Shown here in pieces: positions 29,801 to 37,006 of a stretch of 64,000 nucleotides of DNA. The notes beneath the pieces were generated by a model, which worked only from the letters and a program-made list of their open reading frames with translations, did not search any database and had not been told where the DNA came from. Numbering within the stretch: the first letter of the stretch is position 1; every line of letters begins with the position of its first letter. The position numbers were made by a program, and so were the translations under genes. The stretch is taken from the NCBI GenBank assembly GCA_030537455.1, contig JAUNMR010000006.1, positions 1-64,000 of the forward strand. Direction: 5' to 3'. This DNA is from Planctomycetia bacterium (GTDB lineage: Bacteria; Planctomycetota; Planctomycetia; Pirellulales; Thermoguttaceae).

Positions 29801-31302
29801 TCCATAGAGGAGACCAACGCTTTCTCGGCGTCGAAATGCAGGTCGATATCGCCGAGGAAGGTCGGATAGTCCGGCTTGAAGAGAGTTGCAATTTCAGGAA
29901 TGACGCTGTCGTCCTCGACGATCTGGCGGTCGACTTCCTCCGGATCGGTCATGTCATAGACAAAGGGTAGATCCAAGGTTTTGAGAGCATCGTCGAAGCC
30001 GTTGGGATTCAGTACGCAGTTACTCTGGTAATTTTGGGGCAGTCCCAAATCACTAGCGTTTCTTTGAACAAAGAGGAGCTGCTGGAAATCAAGGATCGGA
30101 TTAGCCCAGCCGACGCGCGCGTATAGTCTCGCCGCGTCCACGTAGAGCGAGGCGCACTGCTGTGCATTCGCTTCATTAGGTTCCGCAGAAAAATGATCGA
30201 ACGCGACGTTGGCGTCGAACTTAAGTCGCTCGCACTTTTCCAATGTAGCCGCGAGGTAATCAGGGTCGTCGCAGTCTTGACGATAACGTATAATGGCGTC
30301 GCTGGCGCGTTGTAAGACTTGAGCCAATCGTTCTTTTGTTAGAACAATGCGCTCTTGTGCGGGAGGTTGCGCCTGGGATTGATCTTCCGTCGGCTTGACG
30401 ACGACCTTCATATAGACGCGCGTCTCAGCGTTGGGGTCGTCGGTAAGGGTCGCGTCGATGAAGGCGTCAGGCGAATAGGTGAGTTCGTCCGCGAGCGTTA
30501 GAGCAGCGGCGTCGTTACCGAGCGGTCGTTCGGAGGCAATGACCTCAAGTCGCGATTTGGGAACGGTAGCCCAGGCGGTTTCACGAGCAAAGTGATCGCT
30601 AAATGTTTCGCCGCTTTCACGGTGTTCATAACGATCGCGCGCGATGTACTCATACCACCCACCGCTCCAGGGGCTTGGGCGCCATGTGGAGGTCGCCATC
30701 TTAGTCTTTGCCAGCTGGCGCGGTAGATTCCACGAATTTGACATTTCGAACTTTGGCACGATTCTAAAGGCGCTAAAGTGCGGAATATCAGGTGATTTAG
30801 TGCGCACGGTCAGGATATGCACGCCTGGGGGGACGTCGTTGAGGTCGAGCTGATAGTCCCAGGTCGATTCACTCGTGAGCCAACTGCCGTTGGTATTAGC
30901 GAGCGCTTTATCAGTAAGAACATTACCGTCGAATTCCAACGTGACGGGTCTGGAATCACAAGCGGAATAAAAAGCCCAGAGCTGGTAATCACCCTGCTCG
31001 GGAAAATCAATAGCATAGGAGGCGTAGGAATTACTGGCGTCGGGACCGGGAGAGAGCGCAATGTATTTATCGGAATAAGGCAAACCACGCAATTGCAAAT
31101 CGCCTTCTTCGAACCATTCGGCGCGGAACGTGAACGCTTGCGCAAGGTTAGCGTCGGTTGCGTCCTGACCGTCGTCTGCACGACAGGAGGAGCAGTACGC
31201 CACAGTCGCGAGAGTTATGAGAATAAGCAAGAGTCGGCAAAGCGCCAAGAGTCGTCGACGACTCGTCGTTTTACGTACATTCATTTGCATGCCAGCTTCC
31301 AT
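26821..31302 (-). CDS. Giant secreted protein: HZS-alpha-like region, two haem-c motifs and SUMF1-like domain
   Basis: 1493 residues. A signal peptide is followed by a beta-sandwich-like N-terminal domain to about 180. A long middle part reads like the hydrazine synthase alpha / WD40-type beta-propeller region (TYDVIFT-like repeats such as DESVIFTSTACYIG, VMYLRWEYTD). Two CxxCH haem-c motifs lie at 901-905 and 952-956. Residues from about 1255 form a SUMF1/formylglycine-generating-like domain with IGAFEVTN, FRLPTEREWEYACRAG, HGNVAEW and ARGGSW. The Cys pair that true formylglycine-generating enzymes need after GGSW is not there. It should act in the periplasm or outside. Start choice among three ATGs (31302, 31290, 31284) is open. 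This is likely a redox protein; its substrate is unknown. Confidence 0.8.
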   Translation of the reverse strand: MEAGMQMNVRKTTSRRRLLALCRLLLILITLATVAYCSSCRADDGQDATDANLAQAFTFRAEWFEEGDLQLRGLPYSDKYIALSPGPDASNSYASYAIDFPEQGDYQLWAFYSACDSRPVTLEFDGNVLTDKALANTNGSWLTSESTWDYQLDLNDVPPGVHILTVRTKSPDIPHFSAFRIVPKFEMSNSWNLPRQLAKTKMATSTWRPSPWSGGWYEYIARDRYEHRESGETFSDHFARETAWATVPKSRLEVIASERPLGNDAAALTLADELTYSPDAFIDATLTDDPNAETRVYMKVVVKPTEDQSQAQPPAQERIVLTKERLAQVLQRASDAIIRYRQDCDDPDYLAATLEKCERLKFDANVAFDHFSAEPNEANAQQCASLYVDAARLYARVGWANPILDFQQLLFVQRNASDLGLPQNYQSNCVLNPNGFDDALKTLDLPFVYDMTDPEEVDRQIVEDDSVIPEIATLFKPDYPTFLGDIDLHFDAEKALVSSMDRERRWNVFELDLNAAKEGKGVDDAMKAIIPNFPDADSYDACYMPDESVIFTSTACYIGVPCVSGTTRVTNTFRLDAKDNSIRRLTFDQEHNWCPTLTEDGRVMYLRWEYTDIPHVPGRLLFQMNPDGTNQRAYYASNSLWPVSMMYARPIPGSNSKFCCIVTGHHGVSRMGELILFDAQKGRRETEGALERICGFPKEVQSRTDPKYHSTLWGDNIADESWPKYLHPFPLSEDYYLVAAQPDRDALWGVYLVDRFDNMYLLTELQNFACFEPTPWRETERPPVLRERVELDKDDATVYCADVYFGDGLKNVPRGAVKNLRLYSYSYLYPMMGGATSIIGVDGPWDVRQVIGTVPVNEDGSALFKVPANVPIAIQPLDENGQALQQMRSWFTAMPGEFLSCVGCHEDENSTSSAESMAFITDREPSEIRPWNGPMRGFSFERDVQPVLDHYCVACHDGQDHGWGVQPFDLTGGNIISDFVTALQMGDPRNRCGTFSTSYMNLQAFVRRPGIESDYFLLNPMEFAANTTELYQILANGHYGLQMDVDAWDRIITWIDMNTPYHGTWTEFAGSQYVEKWNNRRKELLELYANFDDQSEEARGVPYDPKVSGMLTEREWITIPVNLNATDWERQILKDVTEGKRAFPDAQELCKRLDQQHVRLDVLTAGKPEEVGWEIPNRYTWDRHAKKTEVWHMSEPYLVPFDPNKQNEKPKDAKITVNAEHDDVLGDVITVALTPDVKMLFKKAPGDVSENATCRKDFWIGAFEVTNRQFEVFDPEHDSRVESRQGLSHGFRGFFVNEPEFPVCRVSWEEANQFCKWLSQMTGRNFRLPTEREWEYACRAGAKTPFYFGDWGADFSSYANLADQTLIEFISDNYFRKRVPLPNVTYYDDWVPKDRRFCDNGFLSERPGHYKPNAWGLFDMHGNVAEWTSTEAKPQYGVEFMDERPVQYVARGGSWHDRPYRASADFKNFYYPWQRVFDVGFRVLCDDLDNVAK

Positions 31303-31624
31303 GGATCGCTAAGTTTCTCAGAGCGGTATATAAGTAGAGGCGCAATACGTTAGCGTCTTTATCTCTACGCGGCGGAATTACGCCTATCGCCTATTGTAAC
31401 GTCCCGAAGCGCGGATTCAATTATTATTGTCAAAATAACGCAACCTTACGCTTAAAGAGACGAACGCAAAATCAAATCGCAGAAAGCGCGCGCGCCTCAG
31501 ACGAACCTTGGTCAAAACTGCTTGACTATGACGCGTCGGTTCTTACAATGAGTGAAGCGTGACAAATTGGAGTCGCGTTACGTGTGTAAACGTTCTAACG
31601 TTACAATCACTTGAGGAATGACTT
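31303..31624. other. Intergenic region between divergent transcription units
   Basis: Upstream of both the giant dihaem protein (minus) and the first tandem paralogue (plus), so it must contain two divergent promoters. No hairpins or conserved motifs stand out and no gene is supported. Confidence 0.45.
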
Positions 31625-32989
31625 ATGACTTTGTCGTCGTTGTTGTCGCCCCGTTTTCGTTCGTCTCACGACGAATCACGTTTCTTTGGCGCGTGCCTCC
31701 TCTCCGGTATGCTGTTAGCGACGCTCTGTCTATTAGTCGTCGTGTCGCCGAGTCTGGCGCAAACGACCAGTAGCGCCACGCGCGCTAACCGCAATTCAGG
31801 CTCGGAATTGGCGCCGATCGCGGACTTTATTAACGCTAAGACGCTCATGGTCGCGCGCTTTGACCTCACGCAGATCGACTACGACGTCCTGGGCGACTCT
31901 TACGACGCGATCTTTCTCCAAGCGCTCCGAACGCTTGGTCTTTCGGAAGATTCTCTCGAGGCATGTGAACGAGAATTTCGCAAGAACGTCGGGACGCTCA
32001 CCGGCGCGCTCTCCACCCAAGTGAATAAGTTTCATACGACCTTCGGGGTCAGCCAAATCTTCTTCGTTCACCAAACGACGCGCGGCGACGGTTCATGCTT
32101 TATCATTCCACTTGGCGACGCCACGGCGGAACAAATCCAAAATCTTAAAGACCTTGCGCAAAAGTTCCAACTCAATAGCGGGGTTTATAAAAAGAACTAT
32201 CTCATCGCGTCAACCGCGCCGCTAAAGGAAATTGGCGACTTCTACAAGGATTTTAAACCAGCGCAAAATAAGGACATTGAGAATTATTTCAAGAGCGCAG
32301 GCAAAAACCTTTTCGTCTTCTATGGAAAGCACGTTAAGATCCGCCCGCTCTTTCTGGAGAACTTTGAGGAGGAATCGACGCGTAGCGGCAGTAAGTCGCG
32401 TCTGGGTCGTGCGCGCAACTTTGACCCGTTCGCTTCCTCGCCGCGTTGCGTCGTTAATCTCATTGAAATTATCGACGCGTCGCTTCTAGAGGTCTCCGGT
32501 TATGTCGACGTCTCTACCCTGAGCGCTTACTATGAACTAAAATTTTCCACCACAATTAATTCCGGCAACTTCCAACGCGAATTGTCCGACACAATCGAAA
32601 ATTTCGTGAACTACTATATCGCTCGTATGCAAGAGGCGAACGAGATTCATCGTAAACAAGCGCTCGATAGCGGCGTTCCAGATGTAACTGGTAGTAATCG
32701 CTTTGACGAATTGCGCGTGTATCAGATCGTACACGAGATTTTGGTCGTTGGTCTGCAAAAGCTTGTTCCAGAACAAAATGAAGCGCGTTTGATCTATGAC
32801 AGTAGCGTTTTAAAGGAGTTCCAGAAACTCGGCGCTAATACCGCCACGATCTCGATTTTAGCGCGTGCCGTTCTTTCCTCCTCTGATAGCAATGCGATTA
32901 GCGTCCATGGACTCAACGACTTGGAAAACCCGTTTAAACCTAAAGCGAGCGAGGAGACAAAGTCGCCTACGCCTTCCGCAAACGAGTAA
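31625..32989 (+). CDS. Secreted protein of unknown function, tandem paralogue 1
   Basis: 454 residues. GAGGA lies about eight bases before ATG 31625. A hydrophobic segment (about 20-46) ending in SLAQ is a signal peptide with a long n-region. I do not recognise a family. The mature protein is mixed alpha/beta and resembles the product of the next gene along its length: an N-terminal hydrophobic/acidic strand (MVARFDLTQ), a helix with FLQAL, an EFRKNVGTL segment, a FGVSQIFFV strand and a late HEILVVGLQKLVPEQ helix. The C-terminal 25 residues are polar and disordered-looking. It is likely periplasmic and may work with its neighbour. Function unknown. Confidence 0.7.
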   Translation: MTLSSLLSPRFRSSHDESRFFGACLLSGMLLATLCLLVVVSPSLAQTTSSATRANRNSGSELAPIADFINAKTLMVARFDLTQIDYDVLGDSYDAIFLQALRTLGLSEDSLEACEREFRKNVGTLTGALSTQVNKFHTTFGVSQIFFVHQTTRGDGSCFIIPLGDATAEQIQNLKDLAQKFQLNSGVYKKNYLIASTAPLKEIGDFYKDFKPAQNKDIENYFKSAGKNLFVFYGKHVKIRPLFLENFEEESTRSGSKSRLGRARNFDPFASSPRCVVNLIEIIDASLLEVSGYVDVSTLSAYYELKFSTTINSGNFQRELSDTIENFVNYYIARMQEANEIHRKQALDSGVPDVTGSNRFDELRVYQIVHEILVVGLQKLVPEQNEARLIYDSSVLKEFQKLGANTATISILARAVLSSSDSNAISVHGLNDLENPFKPKASEETKSPTPSANE

Positions 32990-33046
32990 CACGGGCACGA
33001 GTCTCATGAGTCAGGAAAGTTCCACCGCCCCCAACGCAATAGAGTC

Positions 33047-34273
33047 ATGAAAATGAAACGCACCGCTCTTTTCAGCATATTCTTCCTCGTCGGTCTGACG
33101 TCGCTGTGTTTTGGTCAGGCGTCTACGAACGACGACGCAAAGGTCGAGGTTGCCAAACGCGCTTACTCGCGTATTGAACCCTATGTTAATAACGACACTG
33201 ACTTTGTGTGCCGTATTGACCTGGACGTATTTAATACAGAAACGCTCTTCGACACGTTCGACGAAATCTTTGTCAATGCCTTACGTGAGAATAACTTTTC
33301 ACGCGCACACCTTAACGCGGCCAATCGCGAATTTAAAAAGGCTCTCGACAATCTTCGTACAACGCTTCCGAATACACAGGCTTTGCCAGAGCTTTTTGGC
33401 GTGCGTGAAGTCTTTGTCGTGGTTCAGAATCTCGAATCGCCCGCGCCGAAATTCTTTATGCCAGTTGCCGCCAGTAAAAAGGACGCGCTTATCGAGCGGG
33501 TAAAGGATTTCTTCCCAATGGCAACGTGGGTTTCGCTCAAAGGAGGCGTGGGAGGGGTTTTAGACGCCAAACTTGCGGAATCTTCCTTTGCAGGATTTGC
33601 GTCCCAGCCCAACGCTGGTCTAAAGGAATTTCTCACAAGTTCCGCCGGCGCTACGATTCAGGTCTACAGCGGTCGTCTCAAGCTCCAGCCCGCTCTGGAG
33701 CGAATGAGCGCAAGTAACGGCGAATTCAAAAGTTCGCTCGAGAAACTTCCGCCAACCGTTACAAAAGGTCTGCAGGATTTCGACTCCTCATTCCAGGAAT
33801 TTAACCTTGCCGTCGACCTGAACAAACTCACGCTCTCCTACTCTCTGCGCTTTACGACGTCAGCGAAAACGCAATCGGTTCAAAACGGTTTAAACGCGCT
33901 GGTCGACCACATTGTCGACGCCGGTTATGCCGAAGTCAAAGCGGCCTCCTTTATGCCGGAGAACGAAGCAAACGCGCTGACAGGACAGTATGATACCCAC
34001 GCGCTGACGCGTGAGATCCTACGCGGAATTCTCCATAAGCTCGTTCCCACTCGAAAAGACGCGGTTTTGTCCTTCGCCGTAACGCCCGATTCCAAAGAGA
34101 TATTAACTCACCCCTGCGTCTTAGTCGTGGCGGCTACTGTCGTTACGCCGTTGTTGCAATCTGTCCTCGACGTAACAATTGACGATACGCACGACGTCGC
34201 CCCCACAACGGATAAGACCGACGCCAGAGCGAATGATTCCGACGATGAATTCTTCGGCGACGATCCGGAATGA
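33047..34273 (+). CDS. Secreted protein of unknown function, tandem paralogue 2
   Basis: 408 residues starting at ATG 33047 (or 33053). A short signal peptide ends in CFGQ. It aligns by eye with the upstream protein: CRIDLDVFN, FVNALRENNF, REFKKALDNL, FGVREVFVV, and REILRGILHKLVPTRKDAVL near the end. Shared order and spacing support a duplication followed by divergence. The C-terminal 30 residues are very acidic (DSDDEFFGDDPE). The gene follows its paralogue after 57 bp in the same direction, probably in one transcript. No catalytic motif was found. Confidence 0.7.
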   Translation: MKMKRTALFSIFFLVGLTSLCFGQASTNDDAKVEVAKRAYSRIEPYVNNDTDFVCRIDLDVFNTETLFDTFDEIFVNALRENNFSRAHLNAANREFKKALDNLRTTLPNTQALPELFGVREVFVVVQNLESPAPKFFMPVAASKKDALIERVKDFFPMATWVSLKGGVGGVLDAKLAESSFAGFASQPNAGLKEFLTSSAGATIQVYSGRLKLQPALERMSASNGEFKSSLEKLPPTVTKGLQDFDSSFQEFNLAVDLNKLTLSYSLRFTTSAKTQSVQNGLNALVDHIVDAGYAEVKAASFMPENEANALTGQYDTHALTREILRGILHKLVPTRKDAVLSFAVTPDSKEILTHPCVLVVAATVVTPLLQSVLDVTIDDTHDVAPTTDKTDARANDSDDEFFGDDPE

Positions 34274-34431
34274 GCGGCAAACAATCCAATTACGTTTTCG
34301 ATAATAATCAAGCGCCCAATCCGCGACCGTAGCTCACATGAGACTGCGGCGTCACATGCGTGGCGTCGGCTTGGTTTAATGAAGTCCTAGCCTACGCCTG
34401 GTCATAACTCTCATACCAACATACAAACGTT

Positions 34432-35817
34432 ATGGAACCGACAAACGGCACGCGTCAAATCGTCGCGGAAATAATCTCTATCGGAGATGAGATTTCCAAC
34501 GGTCTTATTCTCGACACGAACTCACAGTATCTGAGCGCATCCCTCTCCGAAATTGGAGTACAAACGCTCTATCATACAACGGTTGGCGACGATCTTTCGG
34601 CTATGATCGAAGTTCTCACGATCGCGGCGCGTCGTTCTAACGTTATTATAACGACCGGCGGACTTGGACCGACGCAGGACGACTTAACGCGTCAAGCGGT
34701 CTGCCAAACCCTCGGGCTTGAACTGACCTTTGACGCCGACTCCTACCGGCACATTGAAGAGCTCTTTGCTTCACGTGGTCGTCAAATGCCAGAATCCAAT
34801 AAGATCCAGGCATACTTTCCTCAGGGGGCGCATGTGATCTATAACCCGAACGGCACCGCGCCAGGCTTTGCCGTGGAATCTTCTAGCGCTAAACTGTCGT
34901 CTCAAGGCGTCCTACCCCAGACCACAAGCAATGAAAACGATAACCCGTTTGTAGTTCTGAGTTTTCCCGGCGTTCCGGCGGAACTCAAAGAGATGTGGCG
35001 CGGCAAAGACGGACGCGATTATATTCAGCGTTTTATTCCACGAGCTTTTGGCGCTCAACCGCGTTACTATCGCACTAAAATGATCCATACGTTCGGCGCG
35101 GGAGAAAGCCAAGTCGAGGAGCGCCTACCGAACCTCATAGCGCGCGATCACGTTCCCGCGGTCGGTATTACCGCGAAGGACTCGATTATTACCTTACGCA
35201 TCTTCGGAAATGCGGAATCGCCAGAGTCATGCGAGCGTCAGATCATCGAGACGTCTAAGATTATCTATGACACAGTACCCGACTTAATCTTCGGGGAAGA
35301 CGACGAAACGCTCAGTGAAGTCGTCTGTCGGATTCTGCGCGCGCAATGCCGCAAAGTCGGGCTGCTCGAATGGGGTACGCGTGGGAAATTATCTACGCTC
35401 ATCGATTCCGACGTCCTTGCGTTCGGTCGCGTCTTTGGGGAATCAGATCGCGCGCGTTTTTTAAGCCTCTTCGGTAAGCCAGAAGAGCTACCGCCAATAA
35501 CGCCGCAAGCGAATACGACGTCGACGTTTTCAGCGCGTTGCGTTCAAGACGTCAACGGCGCTTCGCCAGAACTACTGGAGCTTGTTCGACAGGAAAGCGC
35601 CCAAACCCTTGCCGACTATGTCCTTGCAATTGGTCCCTACCCGGACGGCGATGCAAGCGATCCCAACAGCGATATGTGCGAGGTTGTTTTTATCGACCTT
35701 CGGGAACAGAACGCTCCACAAATGAAGCGTGAGATCTATCATTTCGGAGGGCATCCCGCAGTGATTGATATTTTGTTCTGCAACCGTGCGCTCAATGCGC
35801 TTCGACTCTATGAATGA
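34432..35817 (+). CDS. CinA-like protein with a degenerate C-terminal domain
   Basis: 461 residues. The N-terminal 250 residues are a clear MoCF/CinA domain: ISIGDEISNGLILDTNSQYL, TTGGLGPTQDD and the NPNGTAPGF loop. This domain hydrolyses ADP-ribose-type compounds in known CinA proteins. The C-terminal part keeps the outline of the PncC (nicotinamide mononucleotide deamidase) domain, but the family motif ESCTGG reads EWGTRG (313-318), so the catalytic Ser is missing. An extra Asn/Asp/Ser-rich stretch lies near the GP loop. No SD at ATG 34432. It stands apart from the paralogue pair by 158 bp. Confidence 0.82.
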   Translation: MEPTNGTRQIVAEIISIGDEISNGLILDTNSQYLSASLSEIGVQTLYHTTVGDDLSAMIEVLTIAARRSNVIITTGGLGPTQDDLTRQAVCQTLGLELTFDADSYRHIEELFASRGRQMPESNKIQAYFPQGAHVIYNPNGTAPGFAVESSSAKLSSQGVLPQTTSNENDNPFVVLSFPGVPAELKEMWRGKDGRDYIQRFIPRAFGAQPRYYRTKMIHTFGAGESQVEERLPNLIARDHVPAVGITAKDSIITLRIFGNAESPESCERQIIETSKIIYDTVPDLIFGEDDETLSEVVCRILRAQCRKVGLLEWGTRGKLSTLIDSDVLAFGRVFGESDRARFLSLFGKPEELPPITPQANTTSTFSARCVQDVNGASPELLELVRQESAQTLADYVLAIGPYPDGDASDPNSDMCEVVFIDLREQNAPQMKREIYHFGGHPAVIDILFCNRALNALRLYE

Positions 35818-35852
35818 TCGAATGTAACCACGGCAAAATATCGTTTTATCAA

Positions 35853-35901
35853 AACAAAACGCCAATGTCGTCGAGACGAGAAATCTCCGTCGACATTGGC
35901 G
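35853..35901 (-). terminator. Terminator of the Hyi-like gene
   Basis: A perfect 11-bp stem (35860-35870 with 35891-35901) is followed on the minus strand by TTTTGTTTT. It may also end the plus-strand CinA-like transcript, though less well. Confidence 0.85.
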
Positions 35902-35962
35902 TTGTCATTTGTTTTATCAGCGCTTATCAACACATTGGACGATTAGCGCAGGTGGAAAGGGA

Positions 35963-36838
35963 CTAGAGATCGCACAATTTCATGGCGTTGTACAGTGAAC
36001 GAACGCTGTCTTTGGGGAGAAATTCGTGCGCGATGAATCCTTGGAAGCCCAGATCCTTAATGGCGCGAATGATCGGCGGATAGTAGAGCTCTTGTTGGTC
36101 GTCGAGGTCTTTTCTTCCGGGGCATCCGGCGGTGTGGAAGTGACCAATGCAATCGTAAGCACGACGAATGTTATAGATAACGTCGCCTTCCATGCGATGC
36201 ATGTGATAGATATCAAACAAGAGCTTGACGCGTTCGCTACCGACGCCCTTAATCAGATCGATACCCCACTGGACGCGGTCGGCCATGTAATCGTCGTGGT
36301 CCTTGGAGTTGAGGAGTTCCAGACAGACGTTGACCTTGTACTTTTCGGCAATACTCGCAACGCGCTTGAGCGCTTCAATGCAGTTCTGCAGACCGGTTTG
36401 GTCGTCAAGACCTTTTCTATCGCCGGACAGTGAGATCACATTGGGGACGTTCAGTTCAGCCGCCATGGGAATGTACTTCTCGTAGGAAGCGACGATTCTG
36501 TCATGGTTCTCTTTACGATTGATTCCGACGCGAATCTGTACCTCAGGGACATTGCCCATCGTGACGGTAAGACCATGCTTGCCAACGAGTTCCCAGTCTT
36601 TGGGGTCGACCAGGTCGACGCCGACCAAGCCCATTTTTTTGCAGATAACGCAGAATTCCTCGAGCGGAATACCGCCATAGCACCATTTACACACGGACTG
36701 TTTGACTTCGCCCTTGAAGTTTTCAGGACGAACCAATTCTTCCTGAATATCTTCCGCCTTGACAAGGTTAGCGGTCGACAAGGCGCTAACGCCGGCGAGC
36801 GTAGCGCCCAACATTTCACGACGCGAGATAGAATGCAT
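35963..36838 (-). CDS. Tat-exported sugar isomerase/epimerase (hydroxypyruvate isomerase-like)
   Basis: 291 residues. The N-terminus has a Tat signal (SRREMLG followed by a hydrophobic stretch to about residue 28). The rest is a xylose-isomerase-like TIM barrel with metal-binding acidic residues in CLELLNSKDHDDYM, FDIYHMHRMEGD and AHEF, and HFHTAGCPGR, matching the hydroxypyruvate-isomerase (Hyi) group. Export of a folded, cofactor-bearing Hyi-like protein is common in planctomycetes. The reaction is uncertain: many relatives isomerise or epimerise sugars or keto acids. It is a single gene with its own terminator. Confidence 0.85.
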   Translation of the reverse strand: MHSISRREMLGATLAGVSALSTANLVKAEDIQEELVRPENFKGEVKQSVCKWCYGGIPLEEFCVICKKMGLVGVDLVDPKDWELVGKHGLTVTMGNVPEVQIRVGINRKENHDRIVASYEKYIPMAAELNVPNVISLSGDRKGLDDQTGLQNCIEALKRVASIAEKYKVNVCLELLNSKDHDDYMADRVQWGIDLIKGVGSERVKLLFDIYHMHRMEGDVIYNIRRAYDCIGHFHTAGCPGRKDLDDQQELYYPPIIRAIKDLGFQGFIAHEFLPKDSVRSLYNAMKLCDL

Positions 36839-36964
36839 ATTAAGCCTCAGTAATTAATAGTCTTGGAGTCGCAGACCGTTGTTCGCGAGAAGCGCGACTC
36901 CCAACAAGGACGACAATCGTAATTCTCGCGACAAACTTATTATATCCAGCGGTAGCTCCGGAGT

Positions 36965-36999
36965 AAAGAAACGAGGCGAAGTCATGTGACGACGCCTCG
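36965..36999 (-). terminator. Terminator of the LptD-like gene
   Basis: CGAGGCG (36972-36978) pairs with CGCCTCG (36993-36999); the minus strand continues with a T-rich tract. It lies just past the stop at 37007. Confidence 0.75.
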
Positions 37000-37006
37000 T
37001 GGAAAT

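Noticed and set aside
26821-31302. Hydrazine synthase / anammox metabolism
   Set aside because: Only a partial resemblance to the alpha subunit; a SUMF1-like domain is attached and no HzsB, HzsC or hydrazine dehydrogenase genes are near.
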